From NCBI RefSeq assembly GCF_014764385.1, contig NZ_CP061714.1:372001-436000 (forward strand): a DNA stretch of 64,000 bases, given 5' to 3'. The notes under the pieces are model-generated. The model was given only the letters and a program-made list of their open reading frames with translations, was not told the origin of the DNA and did not search any database. Positions 48,720 to 57,443 of the stretch are shown piece by piece (positions within the stretch are counted from its first letter, which is position 1; the number at the start of each line of letters is the position of its first letter). Source of the stretch: Luteimonas sp. MC1825 (lineage in GTDB: Bacteria; Pseudomonadota; Gammaproteobacteria; Xanthomonadales; Xanthomonadaceae). The translations under genes and the position numbers were made by a program.

Positions 48720-51335
48720 TCAGGCCACCCTGGAGGAGGCGAGGAAATCCTGCGCGAAGCGCTGCAGCACGCCACCGGCCTCGTACACCGAGGCCTCCTC
48801 GTCGGAGTCGATGCGGCAGGTCACCGGCACCTCGAGCACCTCGCCGCCGCGGCGGCGGATGACCAGGGTAAGCGTCGCGCCCGGCGTGGGCACGCCGATG
48901 ACGTCGAAGGTCTCGCTGCCGTCGATGGCCAGCGTGTTGCGGTTCGTGCCCGGCAGGAACTGCAGCGGCAGCACGCCCATGCCGACCAGGTTGGTGCGGT
49001 GGATGCGTTCGAAGCCCTCGGCGACGATCACTTCCACGCCAGCCAGGCGCACACCCTTCGCGGCCCAGTCGCGGCTCGAGCCCTGGCCGTAGTCGGCACC
49101 CGCGATGATGACCAGCGGCTGCTTGCGCTGCATGTAGGTTTCGATCGCCTCCCACATGCGCGTCACCTCGCCCTCGGGCTCGATGCGCGCCAGTGACCCC
49201 TGGCGCACGCTGCCGTCCTCGTTGCGCACCATTTCGTTGAGGAGCTTGGGGTTGGCGAACGTCGCGCGCTGCGCGGTGAGATGGTCGCCGCGGTGGGTGG
49301 CATAGGAATTGAAGTCCTCTTCCGGCACGCCCATCTTCGCCAGGTACTCGCCGGCGGCGCTCGAGGCCATGATCGCGTTCGACGGCGACAGGTGGTCGGT
49401 GGTGATGTTGTCGCCGAGCACCGCGAGCGGGCGCATGCCGGTCATCGCGCGCGCGCCGGCCAGCGCGCCCTCCCAGTACGGTGGGCGGCGGATGTAGGTG
49501 CTCATCGGGCGCCAGTCGTACAGCGGATCCACGCGCGTGCCGTCGTCCACCACCAGGCGGAACATCGGCTCGTACACGCGGCGGAACTGCTCGGGCTTGA
49601 CGCTGGCCTTGACCACCGCGTCGATCTCCTCGTCGCTGGGCCAGATGTCCTTCAGCGTCACCGGCTGGCCGTCGGCATCCACGCCGAGCACGTCCTTCTC
49701 GATGTCGAAGCGGATGGTGCCGGCGATCGCATAGGCGATGACCAGCGGCGGCGAGGCGAGGAACGCCTGCTTGGCATACGGATGGATGCGGCCGTCGAAG
49801 TTGCGGTTGCCCGACAGCACCGCCACCGCGTACAGGTCGCGGTCGATGACTTCCTGCTGGATCACCGGATCGAGTGCGCCGGACATGCCGTTGCAGGTGG
49901 TGCAGGCGAAGCCGACGATGCCGAAGCCGAGCTGCTCGAGTTCGGTGAGGAGGTTCGCCTCTTCCAGGTACAGCTGCACCGCGCGCGAGCCCGGCGCCAG
50001 CGAACTCTTCACCCACGGCTTGCGCACCAGCCCGCGCGCGTTGGCGTTGCGCGCCAGCAGTGCGGCGGCGATCACGTTGCGCGGGTTGGAGGTGTTGGTG
50101 CAGCTGGTGATGGCGGCGATGATCACCGCGCCGTCGGGCAACAGGCCTTCGGCTTCCTGCGCGTGCGCACCGGCGAGGTTGCCGGCGATGCCGCGCTCGG
50201 CGAGATCGCTGACCGGCAGGCGGCGGTGCGGATTGGACGGGCCGGCCATGTTGCGCACGACGGTCGACAGGTCGAAATGCAGCGTGCGTTCGTACTGCGC
50301 ATTGGCGAGATCCGACACCCACAGGCCTGCGGTCTTGGCGTAGGTTTCGACCAGCGCCACCTGCGCGTCCTCGCGGCCGGTGAGGCGCAGGTAGTCCAGC
50401 GTGTTGTCGTCGATGAAGAACATCGCCGCGGTGGCGCCGTACTCGGGCGCCATGTTGGAGATCGTGGCGCGGTCGCCGATGGTCAGCGCCGCGGCGCCTT
50501 CGCCGCGGAATTCGAGGTATGCACCCACCACCTTCTGCTGGCGCAGGAACTCGGTCAGCGCCAGCACCACGTCGGTGGCGGTGATGCCGGGCGCGGGCCT
50601 GCCGACCAGCTCCACGGCGATGATCTCCGGCGTGCGCATCCACGACGCGCGGCCCAGCATCACGTTCTCCGCTTCCAGCCCGCCCACGCCCACCGCGATC
50701 ACGCCCAGCGCGTCGACGTGTGGCGTGTGGCTGTCGGTGCCGACGCAGGTATCCGGGAACGCCACGCCGTCCTGCACGTACACGACCGGCGACATCTTCT
50801 CCAGGTTGATCTGGTGCATGATCCCGTTGCCCGGCGGGATCACGTCGACGTTCCTGAACGCCTTCTTGGTCCAGTCGATGAAGTGGAAGCGGTCGGCGTT
50901 GCGACGGTCCTCGATCTCGCGGTTGCGGGTGAACGCATCCGGGTCGAAGCCACCGCACTCCACCGCCAGCGAGTGGTCGACGATCAGCTGCACCGGCACC
51001 ACCGGATTGACCTGCGCGGGATCGCCGCCGGCATCGGCGATGGCGTCGCGCAATCCGGCCAGGTCGACCAGCGCGGTCTGGCCGAGGATGTCGTGGCAGA
51101 CCACGCGCGCCGGGAACCAGGGGAAATCGAGGTCGCGGCGGTGCTCGACCAGCTGGCGCAGGTAGTCGTCGACGCGCCCGGGATCGGCGCGGCGCACGAT
51201 GTTCTCGGCATGCACGCGCGCGGTGTACGACAGCCGATCCCAGGCGCCGGCCTGCATGGCGTCCACCGCTTCGCGCGCGTCGAACCAGTCGAGATCGGTG
51301 CCGGGGAGGGGCTTGCGGTGCTGGCTGTTGGTCAT
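48720..51335 (-). CDS. acnD: Fe/S-dependent 2-methylcitrate dehydratase
   Basis: Aconitase-family enzyme of the methylcitrate cycle, 871 residues from ATG 51335 (MTNSQHRKPLPGTDLDW). 4Fe-4S ligands are in TSCTNTSNPRN and FACTTCNGMSG. Other aconitase blocks: TDSHTPHVDALGVIAVGVGG, NRNFDGRIHP, and the C-terminal swivelling domain ADYGQGSSRDWAAKG. An ATG ten codons upstream (51365) is possible. Coupled to prpF. Together they do the same job as prpD, also in this window; prpB and prpC are not. Confidence 0.94.
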   Translation of the reverse strand: MTNSQHRKPLPGTDLDWFDAREAVDAMQAGAWDRLSYTARVHAENIVRRADPGRVDDYLRQLVEHRRDLDFPWFPARVVCHDILGQTALVDLAGLRDAIADAGGDPAQVNPVVPVQLIVDHSLAVECGGFDPDAFTRNREIEDRRNADRFHFIDWTKKAFRNVDVIPPGNGIMHQINLEKMSPVVYVQDGVAFPDTCVGTDSHTPHVDALGVIAVGVGGLEAENVMLGRASWMRTPEIIAVELVGRPAPGITATDVVLALTEFLRQQKVVGAYLEFRGEGAAALTIGDRATISNMAPEYGATAAMFFIDDNTLDYLRLTGREDAQVALVETYAKTAGLWVSDLANAQYERTLHFDLSTVVRNMAGPSNPHRRLPVSDLAERGIAGNLAGAHAQEAEGLLPDGAVIIAAITSCTNTSNPRNVIAAALLARNANARGLVRKPWVKSSLAPGSRAVQLYLEEANLLTELEQLGFGIVGFACTTCNGMSGALDPVIQQEVIDRDLYAVAVLSGNRNFDGRIHPYAKQAFLASPPLVIAYAIAGTIRFDIEKDVLGVDADGQPVTLKDIWPSDEEIDAVVKASVKPEQFRRVYEPMFRLVVDDGTRVDPLYDWRPMSTYIRRPPYWEGALAGARAMTGMRPLAVLGDNITTDHLSPSNAIMASSAAGEYLAKMGVPEEDFNSYATHRGDHLTAQRATFANPKLLNEMVRNEDGSVRQGSLARIEPEGEVTRMWEAIETYMQRKQPLVIIAGADYGQGSSRDWAAKGVRLAGVEVIVAEGFERIHRTNLVGMGVLPLQFLPGTNRNTLAIDGSETFDVIGVPTPGATLTLVIRRRGGEVLEVPVTCRIDSDEEASVYEAGGVLQRFAQDFLASSRVA

Positions 51336-51467
51336 GGCGGCGCGCAGTTCACGGGAAACGGCCATTGTATCGCCGCCCGGCGTCTTGCCCTGGATCAAGG
51401 CCCACTCCGCGTCTATGGGAGAGGCTGGGTGCACGGGCCGGCTCCGGCCCGGTGAAAGGAGGATGCC

Positions 51468-51647
51468 GTGCCGGAATACAGCTGGTTGCTGGTGGCGATC
51501 GTGCTGCTGGTGCCGTCGCTCGTGGTGGGGTTCCTGCGGTTCGGGCTGCGGAAAGAGGCTTCGGCAATAAATGGCTGGGGCGGCGTGCTGTTTGCGCTGA
51601 TGACGTTCGCGGCCGCCATCTGGATCATTCTGGAAAAAGTGTCCTGA
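51468..51647 (+). CDS. Small two-helix membrane protein (59 residues)
   Basis: Begins with GTG 51468 preceded by a strong AGGAGG (51457-51462), five bases away. Two hydrophobic stretches are obvious: SWLLVAIVLLVPSLVVGF (5-22) and GVLFALMTFAAAIWIIL (39-55), joined by a short basic loop (RFGLRKEA). No Cys or known motif. It lies alone, divergent from acnD and convergent with a GT2 gene 7 bases away. Small size and GTG start mean it may be missed in automated annotation. I do not recognise a family. Confidence 0.72.
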   Translation: MPEYSWLLVAIVLLVPSLVVGFLRFGLRKEASAINGWGGVLFALMTFAAAIWIILEKVS

Positions 51648-51654
51648 TCGGCTT

Positions 51655-52392
51655 TCAGGCGTCCGGTTTCGTTTCTGGTGGCTGGCCGGCCGGCGCGTGC
51701 CGCCGCGGGCCGTACCAGAAATGCAGGGCATCCCGTGTGCGCGAGACGCGCTTGGGCGATGCGAGGAACCGCAGCGTGAAGCGGACCTTCTCGCCCATCG
51801 AGTACGTGTGCATCTTGCGCGCCGAGGTGGTCACCGCAGCGCGCAGGATGGCCACCCGCCCCTGCGTGGCCAGCGCACGCCCGAACGCGACGTCCTCGGC
51901 CACGAACAGGCGTTCGTCGAAGCCACCCGCGGCCTCGAACGCGGCGCGGGTGCAGAAGATGAAGCAGCCCGGAGTGACGCCGAACATGCGGAACAGCACG
52001 ATCGACGCGGATTCGAGCAGGCGGATGTAGAGCGGCAGCGGGCGCATGAAGCGCACGGCGGTGCCGCCGCCCACGGCGCCGGCATCTAGCGACTGCATCG
52101 CTGCCTCGATGGCCTGCCGGTTCACCAGGGTGTCGGCATCGACGAACAGCATCCGGTCGCCACGGGCGGCGGCTGCACCGGCATTGCGCGCGGCTGCGAT
52201 GTGGCGCACGTCCACCTGCACCACGCGTGCCCCGCGAGCGCGCGCGATCGCCGCGGTGGCGTCGGTCGAGGCATCATCCACCACGATCACGTCCACCCTG
52301 GCGCCGAGTGCGCGGGTGGCAACCGCGACAGCGTCGAGCGTGGCGCCAATGACCGGAGCCTCGTCGTGCGCGGGAATGATGATGGACAGCAC
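51655..52392 (-). CDS. Family 2 glycosyltransferase
   Basis: GT-A fold transferase of 245 residues: MLSIIIPAHDEAPVIGATLDAV, VVDDASTDATAAIA, RNAGAAAARGDRMLFVDADT (DXD), and the acceptor-side GCFIFCTRAAFEAAGGFDERLFVAEDVAFG. A single hydrophobic stretch follows (LLESASIVLFRMFG). The C-terminal tail is Arg/Pro-rich. Donor and acceptor are unknown; it is not linked to a polysaccharide cluster here. Confidence 0.88.
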   Translation of the reverse strand: MLSIIIPAHDEAPVIGATLDAVAVATRALGARVDVIVVDDASTDATAAIARARGARVVQVDVRHIAAARNAGAAAARGDRMLFVDADTLVNRQAIEAAMQSLDAGAVGGGTAVRFMRPLPLYIRLLESASIVLFRMFGVTPGCFIFCTRAAFEAAGGFDERLFVAEDVAFGRALATQGRVAILRAAVTTSARKMHTYSMGEKVRFTLRFLASPKRVSRTRDALHFWYGPRRHAPAGQPPETKPDA

Positions 52393-52494
52393 GCGTGCTC
52401 CGGCAGTTCATTGCAATGGGATTCAGGATGATCGCGGGTGCCGGTAATCCACGTGAAACGCGGCACGGCAGGCGCTTTCCGCGATAATGGTGGC

Positions 52495-52806
52495 ATGAGC
52501 ACCAAGGCAGACCGCATCCGCGCCGCGCTCGGCGCCCTGTCGCCCACGCATCTCGAGGTGCTGGACGAGAGCCACATGCACAGCCGCGGCCTGGAGACGC
52601 ACTACAAGGCGATCGTGGCCAGCGACGCGTTTTCCGGCCTGGCCGCGGTGCGCCGCCACCAGGCAGTGTATGCGGCGCTGGGTGGCCTGATGACGGAGAT
52701 CCACGCGCTGGCGCTGCACACCTACACGCCGGGCGAGTGGGCGCGGCAGGGCGCGGCACCGGATTCGCCCGCATGCAGGGGCGGGAGCAAGCACGACCGC
52801 GCGTGA
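52495..52806 (+). CDS. bolA: BolA family protein
   Basis: Small stress and iron-sulfur-related protein of 103 residues. BolA fold signature: LEVLDESHMHSRGLETHYKAIVASDAFSGLAAVRRHQAVYAALG, with the conserved His near the end of the core (LALHTYTPGEWAR). It normally works with monothiol glutaredoxins. The ATG at 52495 fits; the C-terminal 15 residues (GRGS-rich) are non-conserved. Lies alone upstream of the exporter genes. Confidence 0.92.
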   Translation: MSTKADRIRAALGALSPTHLEVLDESHMHSRGLETHYKAIVASDAFSGLAAVRRHQAVYAALGGLMTEIHALALHTYTPGEWARQGAAPDSPACRGGSKHDRA

Positions 52807-52914
52807 GCGGCGGGCCCCGGCGCGGTGCCGGGCAGTCGTGTCGCCGGAGCTGCACGCTGGCCGCTGCTGGCGCCTGCAGTGTGGCCCGGGTGAAGATCAC
52901 GTTTTCCCACGGGG

Positions 52915-54162
52915 ATGCCCATGACCGGAACCAGTGCGCGGCACAAATGGCTGTTCGTCGCCGCGGCCGTGGTCGTCGTGCTGGTGCTCCTGTGGGGCCT
53001 CGGGCGCCTGCGTGGCCCGGAGCTGCCCGGTTACGAGGTCGTCACCGGCCCGCTGGTGCAGAGCGTGGTCGCCACCGGGCGGGTCGCGGCGCCGTCGCGC
53101 GTGCAGGTCGGTGCGGAGATCGCCGGCCTGGTGCTCGAGCGCCGGGTGATCGAAGGCGATCGCGTCGCCCCCGGTGACGTGCTGGTGGTGCTGCGTGCGC
53201 GTGACCTTGAAGCGCGGCGCGCCGAAGCAAGCGCCTCCCTCGACACCCTGCGCCAGGCGGACCGGCCCGATGCCGAGGCGCGCCTGCGCGAGGCGCGCGC
53301 CGGACTTGCCCAGGCCGAGCGCGAACTCGCGCGTCGCCGCGAGCTCGGCGAGCGCCAGTTGGTCGCCCGTGAGAGCGTGGAGCAGGCCGCGCAGGCGGCG
53401 ATCGGCGCACGCGAGGCGGTCGAGCAGGCGCGCGTGGCGGTCGCGGCGCTGAGCGGCGGCGCGCGCGAGGCGCAGGCGCGCGAGCGCCTTGGCGCGGCCG
53501 ACGCCGATCTGGCGCGCGCGGTAATTCGGGCCACCGTGTCCGGCACCGTGCTCACGCGCGACGTGGAAGCCGGCGACACCGTCAACCCGGGCGATGTGCT
53601 GCTCGAGATCGCCCGCGACGGGCCCGGCGAGATCCTGCTGCCGCTTGATGAAAAAAACCTCGCGCGCCTGGCGCTGGGACAACCCGCCACCTGCATCGCC
53701 GATGCGTTCCCCGACCGTCCGTTCGCGGCCACCGTGCATCACGTGGCGCCGGGCATCGACCCCTCGCGCGGCACGGTCGACGTGCGCCTGCGCATCGACC
53801 CGGCCGCGGACTTCGTGCGCCAGGACATGACCGTCACCGCGACCATCCGCACCGGCAGCCGCGAGGACGCGTTGGCGGTGCCCAACGACGCGCTGCTCGA
53901 CGCGGATGCCGGCTCGAACCGTGCCAGCGTGCTGCTGGTGCGCGACGGCCGCGTGCAGCGCACCACGGTGCGCATCGGCCTGCGGGGGTTGGCGATGAGC
54001 GAAGTCACCGAGGGGCTGCGCGCCGGCGACCACGTGCTGGCCGCCGCTGCGCTCGATGCCGCGGACCTGCCCGGCGATGGCAGCCGCGTGCGTGTCGCCC
54101 GCCAGCCGCCGCCCGACAGCGGACACGCCACGCGCGGCGAGCTGCCGGTGAAGTTCGACTGA
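52915..54162 (+). CDS. HlyD-type periplasmic adaptor of a DevBCA-like exporter
   Basis: Adaptor of 415 residues from ATG 52915; the ATG at 52921 is equally good. One membrane anchor (about 12-30), a lipoyl half (VGAEIAGLVLERRVIEGDRVAPGDVLVVL), a coiled-coil hairpin (about 95-180), and beta-barrel domains (VSGTVLTRDVEAGDTVNPGDVLLEI). Not a lipoprotein. Four bases separate it from the permease. The set adaptor, permease, ATPase matches DevBCA/MacAB-type exporters of glycolipids or peptides. Confidence 0.9.
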   Translation: MPMTGTSARHKWLFVAAAVVVVLVLLWGLGRLRGPELPGYEVVTGPLVQSVVATGRVAAPSRVQVGAEIAGLVLERRVIEGDRVAPGDVLVVLRARDLEARRAEASASLDTLRQADRPDAEARLREARAGLAQAERELARRRELGERQLVARESVEQAAQAAIGAREAVEQARVAVAALSGGAREAQARERLGAADADLARAVIRATVSGTVLTRDVEAGDTVNPGDVLLEIARDGPGEILLPLDEKNLARLALGQPATCIADAFPDRPFAATVHHVAPGIDPSRGTVDVRLRIDPAADFVRQDMTVTATIRTGSREDALAVPNDALLDADAGSNRASVLLVRDGRVQRTTVRIGLRGLAMSEVTEGLRAGDHVLAAAALDAADLPGDGSRVRVARQPPPDSGHATRGELPVKFD

Positions 54163-54166
54163 AGCG

Positions 54167-55366
54167 ATGTGGATCGAATCCACCATCGCCGTCCGCTTCA
54201 TGCGCCAGGGCAGGGCGCAGACGCTGCTGATCCTGGTTGGCATCGCGGTGGGCGTGGCGGTGATCGTGTTCGTGACCGCACTCATCGCCGGCCTGCAGGA
54301 CAACATCGTCGCGCGCACGCTCGGCACGCAGGCGCATATCCGCGTGGAGGCGCCGCGCGAGGCCAACCGCATCGCGCCGGCGCCGGCCGGCACGCTGCAG
54401 CTGGTGCTGGAGGATCCGCGCCCGCAGGCGCTGCGTCCGATCGACAACTGGCTCGAGGCACGCGACGTGCTCGACGGCCTTGACGGCGTGGCGGCGGTGT
54501 CGCCGGTGGTGTCGGGGCCTGCGTTCGGGCGTCGCGGCGAGGCGGTGGAGTCGGTCGCGCTGGTGGGCATCGACCCGGCGCGCTACCTGCGCGTGATCCC
54601 GCTCGACGACAACATGGTGGAAGGGCGCCTCGACGTCGGTTCCGGCAATGCCGTGGTCGGCCGCCAGCTCGCCGAAGACCTTGGCCTGCGCCTGGGCGGC
54701 AAGCTCCGGCTCGACGCCGGCGGTGGCCGCGAGGCGATCGTCAACGTGGCCGGCATCTTCGAGCTCGGGGTGCGCGAGCTCGACGCGCGCTATGTCTACC
54801 TCGACCTGAAGCAGGCGCAGTCGCTGCTGGCGCTGCCCGGTGGCGTGACCGTGATCGACGTGACCGTCGACGACCTGTTCGGCGCCGACCGGGTGGCGGC
54901 GCGCGTGCGCGGCCTGACCGGGCTGCAGGCGGAGAGCTGGATGGAATCCAATGCGCAGCTGATGAACGCGCTCAGCTCGCAGAGCCTGTCGACGCGCATG
55001 ATCAGCTTCTTCGTGGCGATGTCGGTGGCGCTCGGCATCGCCAGCGTGCTGGCGGTGAGCGTGGCCCAGCGCACGCGCGAGATCGGCATCCTGCGCGCGA
55101 TGGGCACGCGCCGGCGGCAGATGCTGCTGGTGTTCCTGGTGCAGGGCGCGGTGCTCGGGCTGGTCGGCTCGGCACTCGGCGCGCTCGCCGGCTGGGGCCT
55201 GGTGGCTGCGTTCAACACCTTCGGCCCGAAACTCTTCACCATCCCGATGCCGGCCGTGCTGGTGCCGGCGGCGATGGCGCTGGCGACCATCGCCGGCGTG
55301 GGCGCGGCCCTGGTGCCGGCCTCGCGCGCCTCGCGGCTCGACCCGGTGGAGGCCATCCGTGGCTGA
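54167..55366 (+). CDS. ABC transporter permease, FtsX/DevC-like
   Basis: Permease of 399 residues: N-terminal helix (TLLILVGIAVGVAVIVFVTALIAG), periplasmic domain (about 45-265) and three C-terminal helices with the FtsX coupling segment QRTREIGILRAMGTRRRQML. Eight bases overlap with the ATPase gene. Unlike the exporter at 10.5-13.2 kb there is one permease, so a homodimer is expected. LolC/E-like topology, but linkage to HlyD adaptor argues for an exporter. Confidence 0.9.
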   Translation: MWIESTIAVRFMRQGRAQTLLILVGIAVGVAVIVFVTALIAGLQDNIVARTLGTQAHIRVEAPREANRIAPAPAGTLQLVLEDPRPQALRPIDNWLEARDVLDGLDGVAAVSPVVSGPAFGRRGEAVESVALVGIDPARYLRVIPLDDNMVEGRLDVGSGNAVVGRQLAEDLGLRLGGKLRLDAGGGREAIVNVAGIFELGVRELDARYVYLDLKQAQSLLALPGGVTVIDVTVDDLFGADRVAARVRGLTGLQAESWMESNAQLMNALSSQSLSTRMISFFVAMSVALGIASVLAVSVAQRTREIGILRAMGTRRRQMLLVFLVQGAVLGLVGSALGALAGWGLVAAFNTFGPKLFTIPMPAVLVPAAMALATIAGVGAALVPASRASRLDPVEAIRG

Positions 55367-56090
55367 CACCCGCGAAGTGCTGCGCCTGGAAGGACTGCGC
55401 AAGTCGTACAACATCGGCAAGCCCAATGAAGTCGAGGTGTTGCACGGCATCGACCTGCGCCTGGACAGCGCCGACTTTGCCGCGCTGGTCGGGCCGTCGG
55501 GCTCCGGCAAGAGCACGCTGCTCAACCTCATCGGCCTGCTCGACTCGCCGACCGCCGGCGAGCTCTACCTGCGCGGGGAAGCCACGCGCGCCATGGACGA
55601 CGAGGCGCGCACCGCGCAGCGTGGCCGGCACATCGGCTTCGTGTTCCAGTTCCACCACCTGATCGGCGCGTTCACCGCGCTGGACAACGTGCTGATGCCG
55701 TGGATGGTCGCCCACGGCAAGCCCGGCCCGGAAACGGTCGACATGGCCCGCTGCCTGCTGGCCGACGTGGGGCTGGAGAAGTTCGCCGATCGCCATCCCG
55801 ACCAGCTCTCCGGCGGACAGCAGCAGCGCGTCGCGATCGCCCGCGCGCTGGTGACGCGCCCGGCATTGCTGCTCGCCGACGAACCAACGGGCAACCTCGA
55901 CACGAAGACCGCCGCCGAGGTGTTCACGCTGCTGCGCCGCTTCAACGCGCAGTACGGCTGCGCTGTGCTGGTGGTGACCCACGATCCGCGCCTGTCGGAG
56001 ACCTGCGACCGTACGGTCACCCTGGTCGATGGGCAGGTGGTTTCGGATGAGCGGCGGGCGGCGGCGGGGCGGGCTGCGGACCCGCCCTGA
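55359..56090 (+). CDS. ABC transporter ATP-binding protein, DevA/LolD-like
   Basis: ATPase of 243 residues starting with GTG 55359, preceded by GGAGG, overlapping the permease stop. Walker [11 protein letters not shown] loop [18 protein letters not shown], signature [15 protein letters not shown], Walker [13 protein letters not shown], His switch VTHD. The Ala/Arg-rich C-terminal tail ([12 protein letters not shown]) is non-conserved. Energises the FtsX-type permease. Confidence 0.95.
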   Translation: MADTREVLRLEGLRKSYNIGKPNEVEVLHGIDLRLDSADFAALVGPSGSGKSTLLNLIGLLDSPTAGELYLRGEATRAMDDEARTAQRGRHIGFVFQFHHLIGAFTALDNVLMPWMVAHGKPGPETVDMARCLLADVGLEKFADRHPDQLSGGQQQRVAIARALVTRPALLLADEPTGNLDTKTAAEVFTLLRRFNAQYGCAVLVVTHDPRLSETCDRTVTLVDGQVVSDERRAAAGRAADPP

Positions 56091-56162
56091 CCCTTGTCCG
56101 GGCAGGTGTGCGGCGCGCATGGCGGGTGTACGCTCGGCGCACAACCAGGATGGAGGGCAGAC

Positions 56163-57443
56163 ATGAACTCCCTGACGGCGGCGCTGGATCGCGTCTACGC
56201 GCAGATCGCGCCTGAACTCCTGGAGATCTACAAGGACCTGCACCGGAACCCCGAGCTGTCGATGCAGGAGCATCGCACCGCGGGAATTGCCGCCGACTAC
56301 ATCGGCAAGCTTGGCTACGCGGTCACCCGCGGCGTCGGCGTCACCGGCGTGGTCGGCGTGCTGCGCAACGGCGAAGGGCCCACCGTGATGCTGCGCGCCG
56401 ACATGGACGCGCTGCCGATAGCCGAGGACACCGGCCTGCCGTACGCGAGCACCGTCACCGCGACTGACACCGAGGGTCGCAGCGTGGGCGTGGCGCATTC
56501 CTGCGGCCATGACCTGCACGTGGCCTGGATGCTGGGCGCGGCGCGCGTGCTGGCGGAGCATCGCGATGCCTGGCAAGGGACCGTGTTGATCGTGTTCCAG
56601 CCCGGCGAGGAAACCGCGGAAGGTGCCAACGCGATGATCGCGGACTGGGACGCTGCCGGGTTGCCGCGCGCGGACGTGGTGCTGGGCCAGCACGTGATGG
56701 TGGGCGCGGCGGGCACGGTGAGTTGGCGCGAAGGCGTGATCCTGTCCGCCGGCGACAGCCTCAAGGTGCAACTGTTCGGGCGCGGCTCGCACGGCTCGCA
56801 ACCGCAGACGTCGATCGATCCGGTGGTGATGGCCGCCGCCACCGTGATGCGCCTGCAGACCATCGTCTCGCGCGAGATCGGGCCACAGGAGAGCGCGGTG
56901 CTGACCATCGGCTCGCTGCAGGCCGGCACAAAGGAAAACATCATCCCTGACGACGCCACCATCAAGCTCAACATCCGCACCTACGACGAAGGCGTGCGCG
57001 AGCACATGTTGCAGGCGGTCAGGCGCATCTGCTGCGCCGAGTGCGATGCCTCCAACGCGCCACGGCCGCCGGAGTTCACGACACTCAGCAGCTATCCCCT
57101 GACCGACAACGACCACGCCGCGACGGCGCGCATCGTCGACGCGTTCCGCGCGCAGTTCGGCGACGCGGTGCTCCAGAGCAAGCGCATGGCCGCCAGCGAG
57201 GACTTCAGCGTGTTCGGCCGCACCTGGGGGGTGCCGTATGTGTTCTGGTTCGTCGGCGGCACCGATCCAGAGGTGCATGCGAAGGCGAAGGCGGAAGGCA
57301 CGCTCAACAGGATTCCAAGCAACCATTCGCCACGGTTCGCACCGGTGCTCGACCCCACCCTGGAGACGGGGCTGCAGGCGATGCTGAGCGCGGCATCGGC
57401 GTGGCTGTGTCCAACGGCCAGCACGAAGGGAGATACCGCATGA
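56163..57443 (+). CDS. M20-family amidohydrolase
   Basis: Metal-dependent hydrolase of 426 residues of the hippurate/indole-acetyl-amino-acid hydrolase group. Metal ligands are visible: [17 protein letters not shown] (Cys/His/Asp-type site), [15 protein letters not shown] (catalytic Glu), and the His in [11 protein letters not shown]; the final ligand is in [10 protein letters not shown]. It starts at ATG 56163 and overlaps the MFS start (ATGA). No signal peptide, so it is cytosolic, probably cutting an N-acyl amino acid brought in by the transporter. Substrate unknown. Confidence 0.92.
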   Translation: MNSLTAALDRVYAQIAPELLEIYKDLHRNPELSMQEHRTAGIAADYIGKLGYAVTRGVGVTGVVGVLRNGEGPTVMLRADMDALPIAEDTGLPYASTVTATDTEGRSVGVAHSCGHDLHVAWMLGAARVLAEHRDAWQGTVLIVFQPGEETAEGANAMIADWDAAGLPRADVVLGQHVMVGAAGTVSWREGVILSAGDSLKVQLFGRGSHGSQPQTSIDPVVMAAATVMRLQTIVSREIGPQESAVLTIGSLQAGTKENIIPDDATIKLNIRTYDEGVREHMLQAVRRICCAECDASNAPRPPEFTTLSSYPLTDNDHAATARIVDAFRAQFGDAVLQSKRMAASEDFSVFGRTWGVPYVFWFVGGTDPEVHAKAKAEGTLNRIPSNHSPRFAPVLDPTLETGLQAMLSAASAWLCPTASTKGDTA

